A model generated the notes under the pieces. It had not been told where the DNA came from, ran no database searches, and saw only the letters and a program-made list of their open reading frames with translations. Positions 15,780 through 23,462 of a stretch of 64,000 nt of DNA are shown here, piece after piece. Positions within the stretch are counted from its first letter, which is position 1. Each line of letters begins with the position of its first letter. The DNA is from Candidatus Paceibacterota bacterium (GTDB lineage Bacteria > Verrucomicrobiota > Verrucomicrobiia > Limisphaerales > UBA8199), in the NCBI GenBank assembly GCA_035452965.1, contig DAOTCE010000009.1, positions 1 to 64,000 on the forward strand. The letters run 5' to 3'. The translations under genes and the position numbers were made by a program.

Positions 15780-16279
15780 CCCCGCATCCATTAACACCCC
15801 ACTAACATTGTCTTTGCGGGGCTGGCGCGATGGCTGCGGTCGGGGTGGTTGGGATCGCGGCTGGCGTTGGTGGTCGTGCCGGCGGAGTGCTGGTTGAATC
15901 GTCCATGCGCGAGCCGCAGGACCCCGGAACCCACATTGCGTAAGCACTGTGGGTGGAGGGGGCTGCGGCGGTCGTGTGGGTTGTAGCGGACGGCGGGCCC
16001 CGGAGGCGCGGTTGCGTCAGCATCCCGCGCCGGAGGGGGCGCCGGACGCGGGCGTCCGTGCTGTCGTGAGCGACTGGCAGGCGGAGCGCCGGTTGCGCCG
16101 CCGAGGCGCAATCCGGCGCGGAGCCTGGCAGGAGCGGTGCCCGGTGCTGGAGGTCGTCAACGGTTTCTTTCGGGAAAAGTGACGACTCCTGATGGCGGGG
16201 GATGGCTGCTGATAGCGTGTGATGACACGGCCAGTGGAGCATCGGTTAGAGGGCAAAAAGCGATGCTAAGGTTGCGCCG

Positions 16280-17782
16280 ATGGCAGTCAATGCGACTCAT
16301 CCTGATTACGACGCCGCGGCCGTGGACTGGTCGCGAGCGCGTGATGTCCTCGCCGGCGAGGATGCGGTCAAGGCCGGGGGTGAGCATTATCTCCCGCGGT
16401 TGGATTCGCAGACGGATGAGGAGTTTGCGGCGTATGTGAAGCGGGCTTCGTTCTTCAACGCGACGGCTCGCACGTCTGAAGCCTACCAGGGTTTGATCTT
16501 CCGCCGACCTCCGTTTGTGAAGCTGCCGGAAGGCAACTCCGGTCTCGGGCTGGCGATGCAGGAGTTCGCGAATGATGCCGACATGCTGGGCACGTCGTTG
16601 ACTGCCTACGCGAAGATGGTGGTCGGCGATGTGATCGGTTTGGGGCGAGCCGGAACACTGGTGGATTGGGAATCGGAAGCCGAGGAGCGTGCTTATGCCG
16701 TGTTCTATCGGGCGGAGCAGATCATCAACTGGCGGGTGGAGCGGGTGAATGGGCGGAATGTGCCTACGCTGGTCGTGTTGCGGGAGCAGGTCATCGCGAA
16801 GCCCCGCCCGGACAGCGATGAGTTCGAGCTGGGGATGGTGGATCAAATTCGGGTGCTGCGGTTGGTGGCGGATGACAATGGCGAGCCGTTTTGTCGGGTT
16901 GACTTGTGGCAGGAGCTTGATCCGGGTTCGCGGAAGTTGCGGCGTGGGAAACGGGAGTGGGTGTTGATGGAATCGCGCGTGCCGCGTCGGCTGGGGCGGG
17001 CGTTGCCGCTGATTCCGTTTGTGTTCCATGGGCCGCGTCATTCGCGGCCGGATGTGGATCGCGGGCCGCTGGAGGACATCATCGCCGTCAATCTGGATCA
17101 CTACCGCCTCGATGCTGATTTCAAGCATGGGCTGCATTTCACCGCGCTGCCCACGGCGTGGGTCAGTGGGTTTGATAAGGGCGCGAGCCTGAGGATTGGT
17201 TCCAGCCAGGCGTGGGTGAGTGAGACTCCCGGTGCGAATGCGGGCTTCCTGGAGTTCAAAGGTCAGGGGTTGGAGACCTTCGAGCGCGCGATGGATCGCG
17301 ACGAGCGGCTGATGACGATCCTGGGCTCGCGGATGCTGGAGGAAGCAAAGCGCGTGGGCGAGACGGCGACCGCAATCGAGCTACGCCAGTCCGGCGAATA
17401 CAGCATCCTCGGTGGTGTTGCGTTCAGTGTGAGCGAATCGCTGACGCAAGTGTTGCGCTGGGTCTATTGGTGGAACTCGACAGAGGAGCTACCGGACGAT
17501 GTGAGCGATACGCAAGTGTTGATGCAGCTCAACACGGATTTCAGCACGAAGGGTCTGGCAAGTCAGGATGTGCAGGCGATTGTGGCGGCGTGGCAGGCGG
17601 GAGCGATCAGCCAGGACACGATGCATGAGTTGTTCCGCCGGGGTGAAGTTCTACCCGAGGGCAGAACCAATGAGGAGGAGGCCGCACTGATTGAACAACA
17701 AAGGCGCGAAGACGCGAAGAAGGCGGCTGCTGCAGGTGAGGGCCTGGAACAGCGCCGACTGACGTCGGCGGCAACGAAGTGA
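16280..17782 (+). CDS. Portal protein (DUF4055 family)
   Basis: A 500-residue protein matching the DUF4055 portal family in length and layout: early WSRARDVLAGEDAVKAGGEH, then FFNATARTSEAYQGLIFRRP, ADMLGTSLTAYAKMVVGDVI, a long central domain with IPFVFHGPRH, and the helical stem LGSRMLEEAKRVGETATAIE. The C-terminus has LFRRGEVLPEGRTNEEEAAL, typical of portals. Twelve copies form the ring through which DNA enters the capsid. The gene starts right after the gene-free palindromic region; the scaffold follows ten bases after its stop, so packaging and head genes are otherwise in usual order. Confidence 0.85.
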   Translation: MAVNATHPDYDAAAVDWSRARDVLAGEDAVKAGGEHYLPRLDSQTDEEFAAYVKRASFFNATARTSEAYQGLIFRRPPFVKLPEGNSGLGLAMQEFANDADMLGTSLTAYAKMVVGDVIGLGRAGTLVDWESEAEERAYAVFYRAEQIINWRVERVNGRNVPTLVVLREQVIAKPRPDSDEFELGMVDQIRVLRLVADDNGEPFCRVDLWQELDPGSRKLRRGKREWVLMESRVPRRLGRALPLIPFVFHGPRHSRPDVDRGPLEDIIAVNLDHYRLDADFKHGLHFTALPTAWVSGFDKGASLRIGSSQAWVSETPGANAGFLEFKGQGLETFERAMDRDERLMTILGSRMLEEAKRVGETATAIELRQSGEYSILGGVAFSVSESLTQVLRWVYWWNSTEELPDDVSDTQVLMQLNTDFSTKGLASQDVQAIVAAWQAGAISQDTMHELFRRGEVLPEGRTNEEEAALIEQQRREDAKKAAAAGEGLEQRRLTSAATK

Positions 17783-17792
17783 GGAAGGATCT

Positions 17793-18560
17793 ATGGCACT
17801 GAGAAAGAAATACGATTCGTTGAAGGAAATCCCGGCGGAGGATGTTCGCCTGTATGTGGAGCGCGAAGGTGCGTGGCACCTGGACGTGGACATGAAGGAA
17901 GAGAAGGCGAAGCTGGATGAATTCCGCGCGAACAACATCGCGCTCAGTAATCAGCTCGCGGAGCAGAAAAAGCGCTTCGAGGGCATCGACCCGGACCAGG
18001 TGCGGAAGCTGGCTGAGGAAAAGCAGCGACTCGAGGAAGCGCAGCAGATCAAGAGCGGCGAAGTGGAGAAGGTCATGGAGAATCGGCTCAAGACCGCTAA
18101 GGGCGAATGGGACAAGCAATTCGCGGCGGTGACTTCGGAGCGGGATTCGTTGAATGCTCGGCTCACGGCTATTCAGATTGACCAGGGCGTGATCACGGTG
18201 GCGACGAAGCGGGGGCTGCGGCCTACAGCAATTCCCGACATCACCGCCCGGGCGCGCAGTGTGTTCCGTTTGGTGGATGGCGCTCCTCGCGCTTACGAGG
18301 CCGATGGTCAGACAGTGCGCGTGGGGAAGGATGGCATCACACCTATGACTTTGGATGAGTGGGTGGAGCAGCAGGTTGCTGACGCTCCTCATCTGTTTGA
18401 ATCGAATGCGGGCGGCGGTGCCGCCAGCAACGGCTCCGGTGGAGTCGGGAACAAGTCCGTGAAGAATCCGTTCCGCAAGGAAACGTGGAACCTCACGGAG
18501 CAAATGAAGTTGCAGAAATCCGATCCGCAGTTGGCGGCGCGGCTGAAGGCTGCGGCCTGA
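17793..18560 (+). CDS. Capsid scaffolding protein (putative)
   Basis: A 255-residue protein with a long predicted coiled coil (about residues 30-125: EEKAKLDEFRANNIALSNQL, KLAEEKQRLEEAQQ, LKTAKGEWDKQFAAV), then a helical region and a Gly/Ser linker ending in WNLTEQMKLQKSDPQLAARL. The order portal, coiled-coil protein, major capsid is the classical head cassette, and 'WNLTEQ...DP.LA..L' at the C-terminus is frequent in phage scaffolds, where the tail binds the capsid protein. The function is inferred from order and coiled-coil content. Confidence 0.75.
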   Translation: MALRKKYDSLKEIPAEDVRLYVEREGAWHLDVDMKEEKAKLDEFRANNIALSNQLAEQKKRFEGIDPDQVRKLAEEKQRLEEAQQIKSGEVEKVMENRLKTAKGEWDKQFAAVTSERDSLNARLTAIQIDQGVITVATKRGLRPTAIPDITARARSVFRLVDGAPRAYEADGQTVRVGKDGITPMTLDEWVEQQVADAPHLFESNAGGGAASNGSGGVGNKSVKNPFRKETWNLTEQMKLQKSDPQLAARLKAAA

Positions 18561-18608
18561 GGCACTGGCGTGCCGGCCACCAAGGATCACAACCGGAGAG
18601 AGTGAGAT

Positions 18609-19619
18609 ATGGCTAAGACAGCAGTGGCGGACATTATCATCCCCACGGAGTTCGAGAAGTATGCCATTGAGCGGACAGCGGAACTGTCGCGCTTTGGCGA
18701 GTCGGGCATCATCGAGGTGGCGCCCGAGTTTGATGAGTTGGCACAGGGCGGCGGTCGCGAAGTGAAGATGCCGTTCTGGAAGGACCTGACTGCGACGCGG
18801 CAATTGCTGAGCGATTCGGCATCGCTGACGGTGAACAAGATCACGGCGGATACCGATATTGCCCGCATCCACAATGATGCGCAGGTGTGGAGTGTGAACC
18901 ACCTGGCGAAGGTGATCTCGGGCGATGATCCGATGCAGGCGATCGTGGACCTGGTGGCAGCCTACTGGGCGCGGACAGATGAGGGGCTGGTTATCTCCTG
19001 CCTCAAGGGGATGTTCGCTGCGGCGTCCATGTCGGGCAATCTGCTCGCGATTCACTCGGAGTCGGTGGCTGGTTCTTCGGCGACCACTCGGCTGAATGGC
19101 GCCACGTTCGTGGATGCGTGCGCGAAGCTGGGTGACGCGGGCGGGAGGCTGACAGCGGTGGCGATGCATTCGGCGACGGAGGCTGCTCTCAAGAAGCTCG
19201 ACTTGATCGACTTCCTGCCGGACAGCCAGGGCAAGCCGAGTCTGGCCAGCTTCCAGGGGCGGCGTGTGGTCGTGGATGACAACCTGCCGACGCGGGCTGG
19301 CAGCACTGACGGCACGGTGTACACGACCTACCTGTTCGGCCAGGGCGCGTTCGCGAAGGGTATCTCGCCGCTGGACGGCGCGCCGCTGCAAGGCGGGCAC
19401 GGCACGGAGGGTGTGGAGATGGCGCGCGTGCCGCTGGACAGCGACACGGTGCTCATTAACCGGCGACGCTACATCCTGCATCCTCGTGGGGTGAAGTTCA
19501 CCAGCGCTTCGGTGGCTGCTGACTCGCCGACGAACGCGGAGCTGGAGACCTCCAGCAACTGGGTTCGGATCTGGGAGAACAAGAACGTGCGGCTGGTCGC
19601 GATCACCCACAACAACTGA
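18609..19619 (+). CDS. Major capsid protein (putative)
   Basis: A 336-residue protein directly after the scaffold, with GAGAG upstream of its ATG. Composition and length fit a major capsid protein of HK97-type fold as found in DUF4055-portal phages. Visible elements: IIPTEFEKYAIERTAELSRF at the start, then GGREVKMPFWKDLTATRQLL, VNHLAKVISGDDPMQAIVDL, a central helix ADEGLVISCLKG-like segment, VVVDDNLPTRAG, and the end RYILHPRGVKFTSASV then NSEL-like SSNWVRIWENKNVRLVAITH. It would form the icosahedral shell. No separate protease gene is seen. Confidence 0.8.
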   Translation: MAKTAVADIIIPTEFEKYAIERTAELSRFGESGIIEVAPEFDELAQGGGREVKMPFWKDLTATRQLLSDSASLTVNKITADTDIARIHNDAQVWSVNHLAKVISGDDPMQAIVDLVAAYWARTDEGLVISCLKGMFAAASMSGNLLAIHSESVAGSSATTRLNGATFVDACAKLGDAGGRLTAVAMHSATEAALKKLDLIDFLPDSQGKPSLASFQGRRVVVDDNLPTRAGSTDGTVYTTYLFGQGAFAKGISPLDGAPLQGGHGTEGVEMARVPLDSDTVLINRRRYILHPRGVKFTSASVAADSPTNAELETSSNWVRIWENKNVRLVAITHNN

Positions 19620-19676
19620 GCATGAGCCGGGGACGCAGTCGTCCCCGGCGCTTGCGTTTCCTGAAAGGACACACGT

Positions 19677-19904
19677 ATGGGCAAAGAGATTCCGCGCAGC
19701 TTCGAGAAGATTCGGAGCGGCGAGCAGATTCAGTATCCGACCTTCACCAATGTCGCCGCGGCGGTGGCGGCGGGCGTGACGGCGGCGAAGTATCCGCGCC
19801 GTGTCATTTATCTGAGCGCCGGGGGGACTGGTGCGGTGCCGTGCCTGGCGATCAGTGACGGCACGAACTGGAAGCAAATTGCGATCGGCGCGAACGCAAT
19901 CTAA
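19677..19904 (+). CDS. Small head-associated protein (putative)
   Basis: A 75-residue protein between the capsid gene and the connector genes. Composition: basic start GKEIPRSFEKIRSGEQIQYP, Ala/Gly middle AAAVAAGVTAAKYPRRVIYL and end CLAISDGTNWKQIAIGANAI. The last motif, 'ISDGT.WK', is seen in small phage decoration or head proteins. Function is inferred from position. Confidence 0.6.
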   Translation: MGKEIPRSFEKIRSGEQIQYPTFTNVAAAVAAGVTAAKYPRRVIYLSAGGTGAVPCLAISDGTNWKQIAIGANAI

Positions 19905-19906
19905 GC

Positions 19907-20086
19907 ATGGACGGTTTGCTTCCAATCATTCGTCGGGTGAGGCGTCCGCTGTTGCCGGTGGAGGGCCCGGCGGACGCCAAGCCTGCGGTTGACTCTGTGC
20001 CGAGCGAGCAGAAAGCGGTGGTGCCAAAGGATGAGTCGCCGAACCCAAGCGATGAGAAAGCTGCCTCACATCAGGGAGAGCGGTAA
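19907..20086 (+). CDS. 59-residue Pro/Lys/Glu-rich peptide
   Basis: Starts at ATG 19907, three bases after the previous stop, and ends with TAA at 20084-20086. Sequence pattern: hydrophobic/basic start MDGLLPIIRRVRRPLLPVEG, then a charged Pro/Ser/Lys/Glu tail ending HQGER. No motif known to me. It lies two genes before an ATP-grasp ligase, so it is a candidate peptide substrate, but it could equally be a head minor protein. Confidence 0.45.
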   Translation: MDGLLPIIRRVRRPLLPVEGPADAKPAVDSVPSEQKAVVPKDESPNPSDEKAASHQGER

Positions 20087-20096
20087 GCCGCGGCGG

Positions 20097-20462
20097 ATGT
20101 CGCGCCGATGGTGGGCGTGGCTGGCAACGTGGCTGGCGGACCGGCGACGGGAGCGGCAGTCAGCGCAGCCGGCGGTGCCGGCTCCGAATGCGCCGAGCAA
20201 CCTGAGCGTGTCGGTGGAAGAGGGGTTCTTCATCCTGATTTGGCAGGACAACTCCAGCAACGAGGCGGGATTCCGGTTGTACCGGAAGGCGTTCAACGAG
20301 GAGTACTACATCGTGTTTGAACCTGACGCGGACATGACAGCGTACGGTGACTTCGACGTGGAATACGGCGTGTATTACACGTGGTACGTGGTGGCCTTCG
20401 GCGAGGGCGGCGAATCGGCGCGGTCGAATGAGGTCAGCGCGCAGCTTGCGGGAGGGGCATGA
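20097..20462 (+). CDS. Fibronectin type III domain protein in head region
   Basis: About 121 residues from ATG 20097; an upstream in-frame ATG (20052) overlaps the preceding gene. After a basic/hydrophobic N-terminus (RRWWAWLATWLADRRRERQ) comes one FN3 domain: APNAPSNLSVSVEEGFFILI, WQDNSSNEAGFRLYRKAF, and YYTWYVVAFGEGGESARSNE. The Trp, 'N..GF.LYR' and 'ARSNEV' positions are the FN3 hallmarks. Phage FN3 domains usually decorate capsids or tails and bind carbohydrates on cells. The stop overlaps the start of the ATP-grasp gene. Confidence 0.7.
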   Translation: MSRRWWAWLATWLADRRRERQSAQPAVPAPNAPSNLSVSVEEGFFILIWQDNSSNEAGFRLYRKAFNEEYYIVFEPDADMTAYGDFDVEYGVYYTWYVVAFGEGGESARSNEVSAQLAGGA

Positions 20463-21325
20463 AGATCCTGCTGCATTCCTATGTCGCCGCGCGGTCGCTG
20501 ATAGCGCGGTATCTGCACGCGCAAACGGTGCTGCGAGCGGCGGAGTTCGAGACTGATGTGCGGACGGGTGTGAAGGCGGACGATCTCGACGTCAGCGGTT
20601 ACGACGCGCTGGTGAGCCATGACGTGGTGCCGGCGGCGGTGCGCGGTGCGCTGCCCGGGCGGGTGCTTGGCGGCCGGCGATGGTCGCGGCCGGAGCAACT
20701 GACCTGGCTGGCGGAGCGGGATTTTCCGGTGATGGAGTGGAAGCTCGTTGGGAGCCAGGCGGAGGGATTGGCGCTGTTCGACACGTGGGGTGTGGATCGG
20801 CTGATCGTGAAGCGGTCGTATGTGGATGGGGGCGCGGGCTGGCATGTGCTGACGCGGAATCAGGCCCGCTATGTGACGTGGGACACGGCCAAAGACATCG
20901 TATGCCGTGAGGTGAACGAAGACGATGGGCGGGTGTTTAAGGCGGACCTGTTCGCGGGGCGGATCATGATCGGCTACGTGCTGAAGAAGGCGCCGCTGCG
21001 CGACCGGTTGCTTGCGAACGATGAGACGCCGGATGGGTATCGGCGCCTGGCGGTGTATCGGGATGATCGGGTCGCGCCGGATGAGCGGCATCGGGGGTTG
21101 GTGGAGTTCGGCGAAGCGGAGAGGGAGGAGCTGCGGCGGCTGAGCCGGGAGTTAACGCAGGCGGGCTTGGGGTATGTAAGCGTGGACTTGATGCGGAAGC
21201 CGGATGGGACGCTGGTGGCAATCGAGTTGAACACGGCGCGGGTGGCGACGTGGTGGACGGAGCGCTTTGCGTTCACGCGCGAGCGGTTCGGTGAGGCGCT
21301 GGTGGACCTGGTGAGGAGGTTTTGA
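20459..21325 (+). CDS. ATP-grasp ligase in phage head module
   Basis: A 288-residue protein. ATP-grasp features: LIVKRSYVDGGAGWHVL near residue 118 (nucleotide-binding Lys and Gly-rich loop), RVFKADLFAGRIMIGYVLK in the central domain, and GYVSVDLMRKPDGTLVAIELN near 240-265, which supplies the Asp...Glu-x-Asn metal ligands. The layout is RimK/glutathione-synthetase-like. Such enzymes join an acyl-phosphate to an amine, for example adding amino acids to proteins or peptides. Its substrate here is unknown. It is coupled by overlap to the FN3 gene and lies between capsid and connector genes, which is an unusual position for an ATP-grasp enzyme. Confidence 0.8.
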   Translation: MKILLHSYVAARSLIARYLHAQTVLRAAEFETDVRTGVKADDLDVSGYDALVSHDVVPAAVRGALPGRVLGGRRWSRPEQLTWLAERDFPVMEWKLVGSQAEGLALFDTWGVDRLIVKRSYVDGGAGWHVLTRNQARYVTWDTAKDIVCREVNEDDGRVFKADLFAGRIMIGYVLKKAPLRDRLLANDETPDGYRRLAVYRDDRVAPDERHRGLVEFGEAEREELRRLSRELTQAGLGYVSVDLMRKPDGTLVAIELNTARVATWWTERFAFTRERFGEALVDLVRRF

Positions 21326-21328
21326 GCT

Positions 21329-21919
21329 ATGGCACTGACACTGATCAAAGAGGATGGCACGGGGAAGGTGGACGCCAACAGCTACGCGAGCGTGGCGGAT
21401 GGGGATGCCTATTTCGAGGGTCATCTGTATGGGACGGCGTGGACGGCGGCGACGTCGGGCACGAAAGCGGCAGCGCTGGTGATGGCGACGCGGCTGGTGG
21501 ATTCGCAATTCCAGTTCAATGGCTATCGCGCGCATGAGACGCAGGCGTTGCAGTGGCCGCGGGAGCGGTGCCCGGACCCGGATCGGAACGCGGTGACGAG
21601 CTCGCTGCAGTCGCCAGTGTTGAGCAGCTTCGTGCCGAATGATGAAGTGCCGGCGGGGGTGGCGTCGGCGGTGTGCGAGATGGCGCGAGAACTCTTGATC
21701 GTGGACCGGACGGCTGCGCCGCCGGGCGAGGGGATCAGCTCCACGCAAACCAGCACGGCGTCGCACGACTCAGCCGGCGGGTCGAGCTCGCAGAGCAGCA
21801 CGACCTACAGCAAGGAGGACACACGGCCGATTATGTCGCGGGTTGCGCAAGCGATGCTGGCGAAGTACGGCGCGTTGATCCAGGGCGGCAGCGGCAGCGT
21901 GCGGCTGGTGAGAGTATGA
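21329..21919 (+). CDS. Head-connector protein, 'DnaT-like' family
   Basis: A 196-residue protein. The first 130 residues match the phage family annotated DnaT-like or putative head-completion protein: LIKEDGTGKVDANSYASVAD, GDAYFEGHLYGTAWT, KAAALVMATRLVDSQFQFNG, then ETQALQWPRERCPD and a Val/Ala helical end (VPAGVASAVCEMARELL). The C-terminal 60 residues are Ser/Thr-rich and probably flexible. These proteins sit at the portal exit and prepare for tail attachment. It is the last recognisable head gene; no tail-terminator, tube or tape-measure gene follows. Confidence 0.7.
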   Translation: MALTLIKEDGTGKVDANSYASVADGDAYFEGHLYGTAWTAATSGTKAAALVMATRLVDSQFQFNGYRAHETQALQWPRERCPDPDRNAVTSSLQSPVLSSFVPNDEVPAGVASAVCEMARELLIVDRTAAPPGEGISSTQTSTASHDSAGGSSSQSSTTYSKEDTRPIMSRVAQAMLAKYGALIQGGSGSVRLVRV

Positions 21920-22377
21920 AGTGGTTCTGGACAACGCTGGTCTTGGTGTGTGCCGTGGCCGCGGGCGGTCAGGTCCTGACGCTGGCTTGGGATCCATCCC
22001 CGTCGGGGGCGGTGTCGGGCTACAGGCTCTACTACGGCACGAATACGCGCTCGTATCAGTTCGTGACCAACGCGGGGCTGGTCCTGACGCAATCCGTTGT
22101 GTTGCCGCATCGTGGGCGTTGGTTCTTTGCGGCGACGGCGTACGACACCAACGGGCTGGAGTCTGACTTCAGCAGTGAAGTGTCCTGGGAGAGCAAGCCC
22201 TTGCCGCCGGCGATGGCGGGCAAGACTTGGGTGAGGCTGGCGCCGGTCTTTGGGCGGAGCACGAACCTGGTGACTTGGGGAAGTGTGACGGGTGAGGCGA
22301 CGTGGTTTCCGGCGACGAACAGAGCGGAGTTCTTCCGCGTGAATCGGCTCCTGATGGAGCGAGTGATGGTGCCATGA
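21916..22377 (+). CDS. Secreted fibronectin type III protein with Verrucomicrobia-like C-terminus
   Basis: A 153-residue protein starting at an ATG that overlaps the previous stop. It has a signal peptide (MKWFWTTLVLVCAVAAGGQV) and an FN3-like domain (LTLAWDPSPSGAVSGYRLYY, FFAATAYDTNGLESDFSSEV). The end, STNLVTW then FFRVNRL, resembles the C-terminal module repeated in many secreted Verrucomicrobiota proteins ('S.TNL..W.......FYRV'). This suggests capture from the host genome. Export of a phage-encoded FN3 protein would be unusual for a structural role and could instead alter the host surface. Confidence 0.65.
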   Translation: MKWFWTTLVLVCAVAAGGQVLTLAWDPSPSGAVSGYRLYYGTNTRSYQFVTNAGLVLTQSVVLPHRGRWFFAATAYDTNGLESDFSSEVSWESKPLPPAMAGKTWVRLAPVFGRSTNLVTWGSVTGEATWFPATNRAEFFRVNRLLMERVMVP

Positions 22378-22694
22378 CGAACATGAACCTGAGTGAATTT
22401 CTGCGAGGCGTGGACCACGCAGCGGCAAAGGATGATCGCTGGCTCTTTATCGCCAGCCTGGTGGTGATCGGGCTCTTCGGTATCTGGGTCATGCGTTACT
22501 TCGTGAAACAGCATGAGCGGCTGCTCGAAGACCACCGCCAATCCCGGGAGTGCTATCAGGAGAGTTTGCGGGGCGTCGTGGCTGAGCAGAGCGCGATGAA
22601 CGGCAAACTGGTGGTGTGCCTGGACAACAACACAAAGGTTTTGGAGGAGTGCCGGGATGAACTCAGGTGCTCCTGCAGGAGAAAACGACGATGA
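22374..22694 (+). CDS. Small membrane protein, holin- or spanin-like
   Basis: A 106-residue protein with ATGA overlap at both ends. One transmembrane segment is clear at about residues 23-43 (WLFIASLVVIGLFGIWVMRY), followed by a charged coiled-coil-like region (RLLEDHRQSRECYQESLRG) and three cysteines near the C-terminus. Single-membrane proteins of this kind in phages are holins, antiholins or inner-membrane spanins. The next gene encodes a lipoprotein and overlaps it by four bases, which would suit an i-spanin/o-spanin pair, although the proteins lack decisive motifs. Confidence 0.5.
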   Translation: MTNMNLSEFLRGVDHAAAKDDRWLFIASLVVIGLFGIWVMRYFVKQHERLLEDHRQSRECYQESLRGVVAEQSAMNGKLVVCLDNNTKVLEECRDELRCSCRRKRR

Positions 22695-23440
22695 AAACTA
22701 CGAAGCGCGGTATGTGGTGTGGTGCGGCCGTGATGGTTGTTGCGGCATTGTTGGCGGTCAATGGCTTGAGCGGATGCTCAACTTTGGACCGGGCGTATAA
22801 ACAGGAAGTGACGTGGACCAATGCGCCGGTGGTGCATGTGTTCACGAATATGGTCGTGGTGACGAACACGGTGCCCGTGGTGACGGAGCGGACCAACATC
22901 GTGTATATGACCAACGCGACGACTGGCGCGGTGGCTGGCTATCTGGCGCGTGAGCCCGTGGCGACGAATTTGGTCTCGGCGGTGGTGACCAACTTCGTGC
23001 CGGTGTTCTACACGAACGTCGTGCAGGTGCCGGTGACCAACCTGGTCGCCAAGCCGGAGGCGCTCGCGACGATCGAGGCCACGGGGTCCATCGTCAACAC
23101 GTTTGCGCCGGGCATCGGCAGCATCGTGGCGCTGGCCCTGGCGGGGCTGTATCATGGTTACCGACAGGTGCGCAACCGGAAGGTCAACGAGGCGCTGGTG
23201 CAGGGTGTCGAGACGGCGAGGGCCATTCTCACTACCACGCCGCAGGGGCAAGCGGCGGACGCGCAGTTCGTGAAGTGGTTGATGGATCACCAGAAGGAGG
23301 CAGGCGTGTTTACGACGGTGTCCGGACTGGTGGAGCAGCTCAGCGACAATCCGGCGGCGAGGCTGACGGCGCAGGAGATTGCGCAGCGGGTGCAGCAGGC
23401 GCAGCAGCAGCGGACGTCCGGGCAGGCCGTGGCGGCGTAG
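22691..23440 (+). CDS. Lipoprotein with VTN/YTN repeats
   Basis: A 249-residue protein from ATG 22691, overlapping the previous stop. It carries a lipoprotein signal: hydrophobic core VMVVAALLAVNGLSG and lipobox LSGC, cysteine at about residue 29. Residues 45-125 show repeated short units ending in TN (VFTNMVVVTN, IVYMTN, VVTNFVPVFYTN, VPVTN), then a membrane-like stretch (GIGSIVALALAGLYHGYRQV) and a helical C-terminus (LVQGVETARAIL, LTAQEIAQRVQQAQQQ). The repeats could form an extended periplasmic stalk. A spanin-like outer-membrane component is possible; a holin with lipid anchor is another reading. Confidence 0.55.
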   Translation: MKTTKRGMWCGAAVMVVAALLAVNGLSGCSTLDRAYKQEVTWTNAPVVHVFTNMVVVTNTVPVVTERTNIVYMTNATTGAVAGYLAREPVATNLVSAVVTNFVPVFYTNVVQVPVTNLVAKPEALATIEATGSIVNTFAPGIGSIVALALAGLYHGYRQVRNRKVNEALVQGVETARAILTTTPQGQAADAQFVKWLMDHQKEAGVFTTVSGLVEQLSDNPAARLTAQEIAQRVQQAQQQRTSGQAVAA

Positions 23441-23462
23441 GTTCAACCCTGTCTTTGCTGCC

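Larger units (their letters stand above)
13735..16279. other. 2.5 kb gene-free region packed with inverted repeats, between terminase and portal genes
   Basis: No frame on either strand has protein-like composition; the longest frames are Arg/Pro/Ser-rich or Thr/Glu-rich and overlap each other. In contrast, stems are dense: 13740-13776, 13868-13896, 13924-14109 (multi-branched), 14306-14364, 14410-14481, 14507-14586, about 14678-14700, about 14747-14795, 14812-14831, 14868-14886, 15213-15277, about 15385-15490, 15767-15823 and 16088-16120. Most have one or two mismatches in arms of 8-34 bases. Degenerate direct repeats (CGCGAAGCGG, GCGTGACAG, GCGACTGGCGCGC) recur. This could be one or more large structured RNAs, packaging or recombination sites, or a nest of non-autonomous palindromic elements. 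What produced it is not known. Confidence 0.7.

Noticed and set aside
13735..16279. Integron attC array as explanation of the hairpins
   Set aside because: The hairpins lack paired RYYYAAC/GTTRRRY core sites and there are no cassette genes or integron integrase.
13735..16279. Group I or group II intron in the terminase-portal gap
   Set aside because: No domain V-like hairpin, no intron-encoded protein and no interrupted exon; terminase and portal are complete on both sides.
17607..19925. Minus-strand frame of 772 codons opposite portal, scaffold and capsid genes
   Set aside because: Composition is Arg/His/Leu-rich and it covers three well-supported plus-strand genes; shadow.
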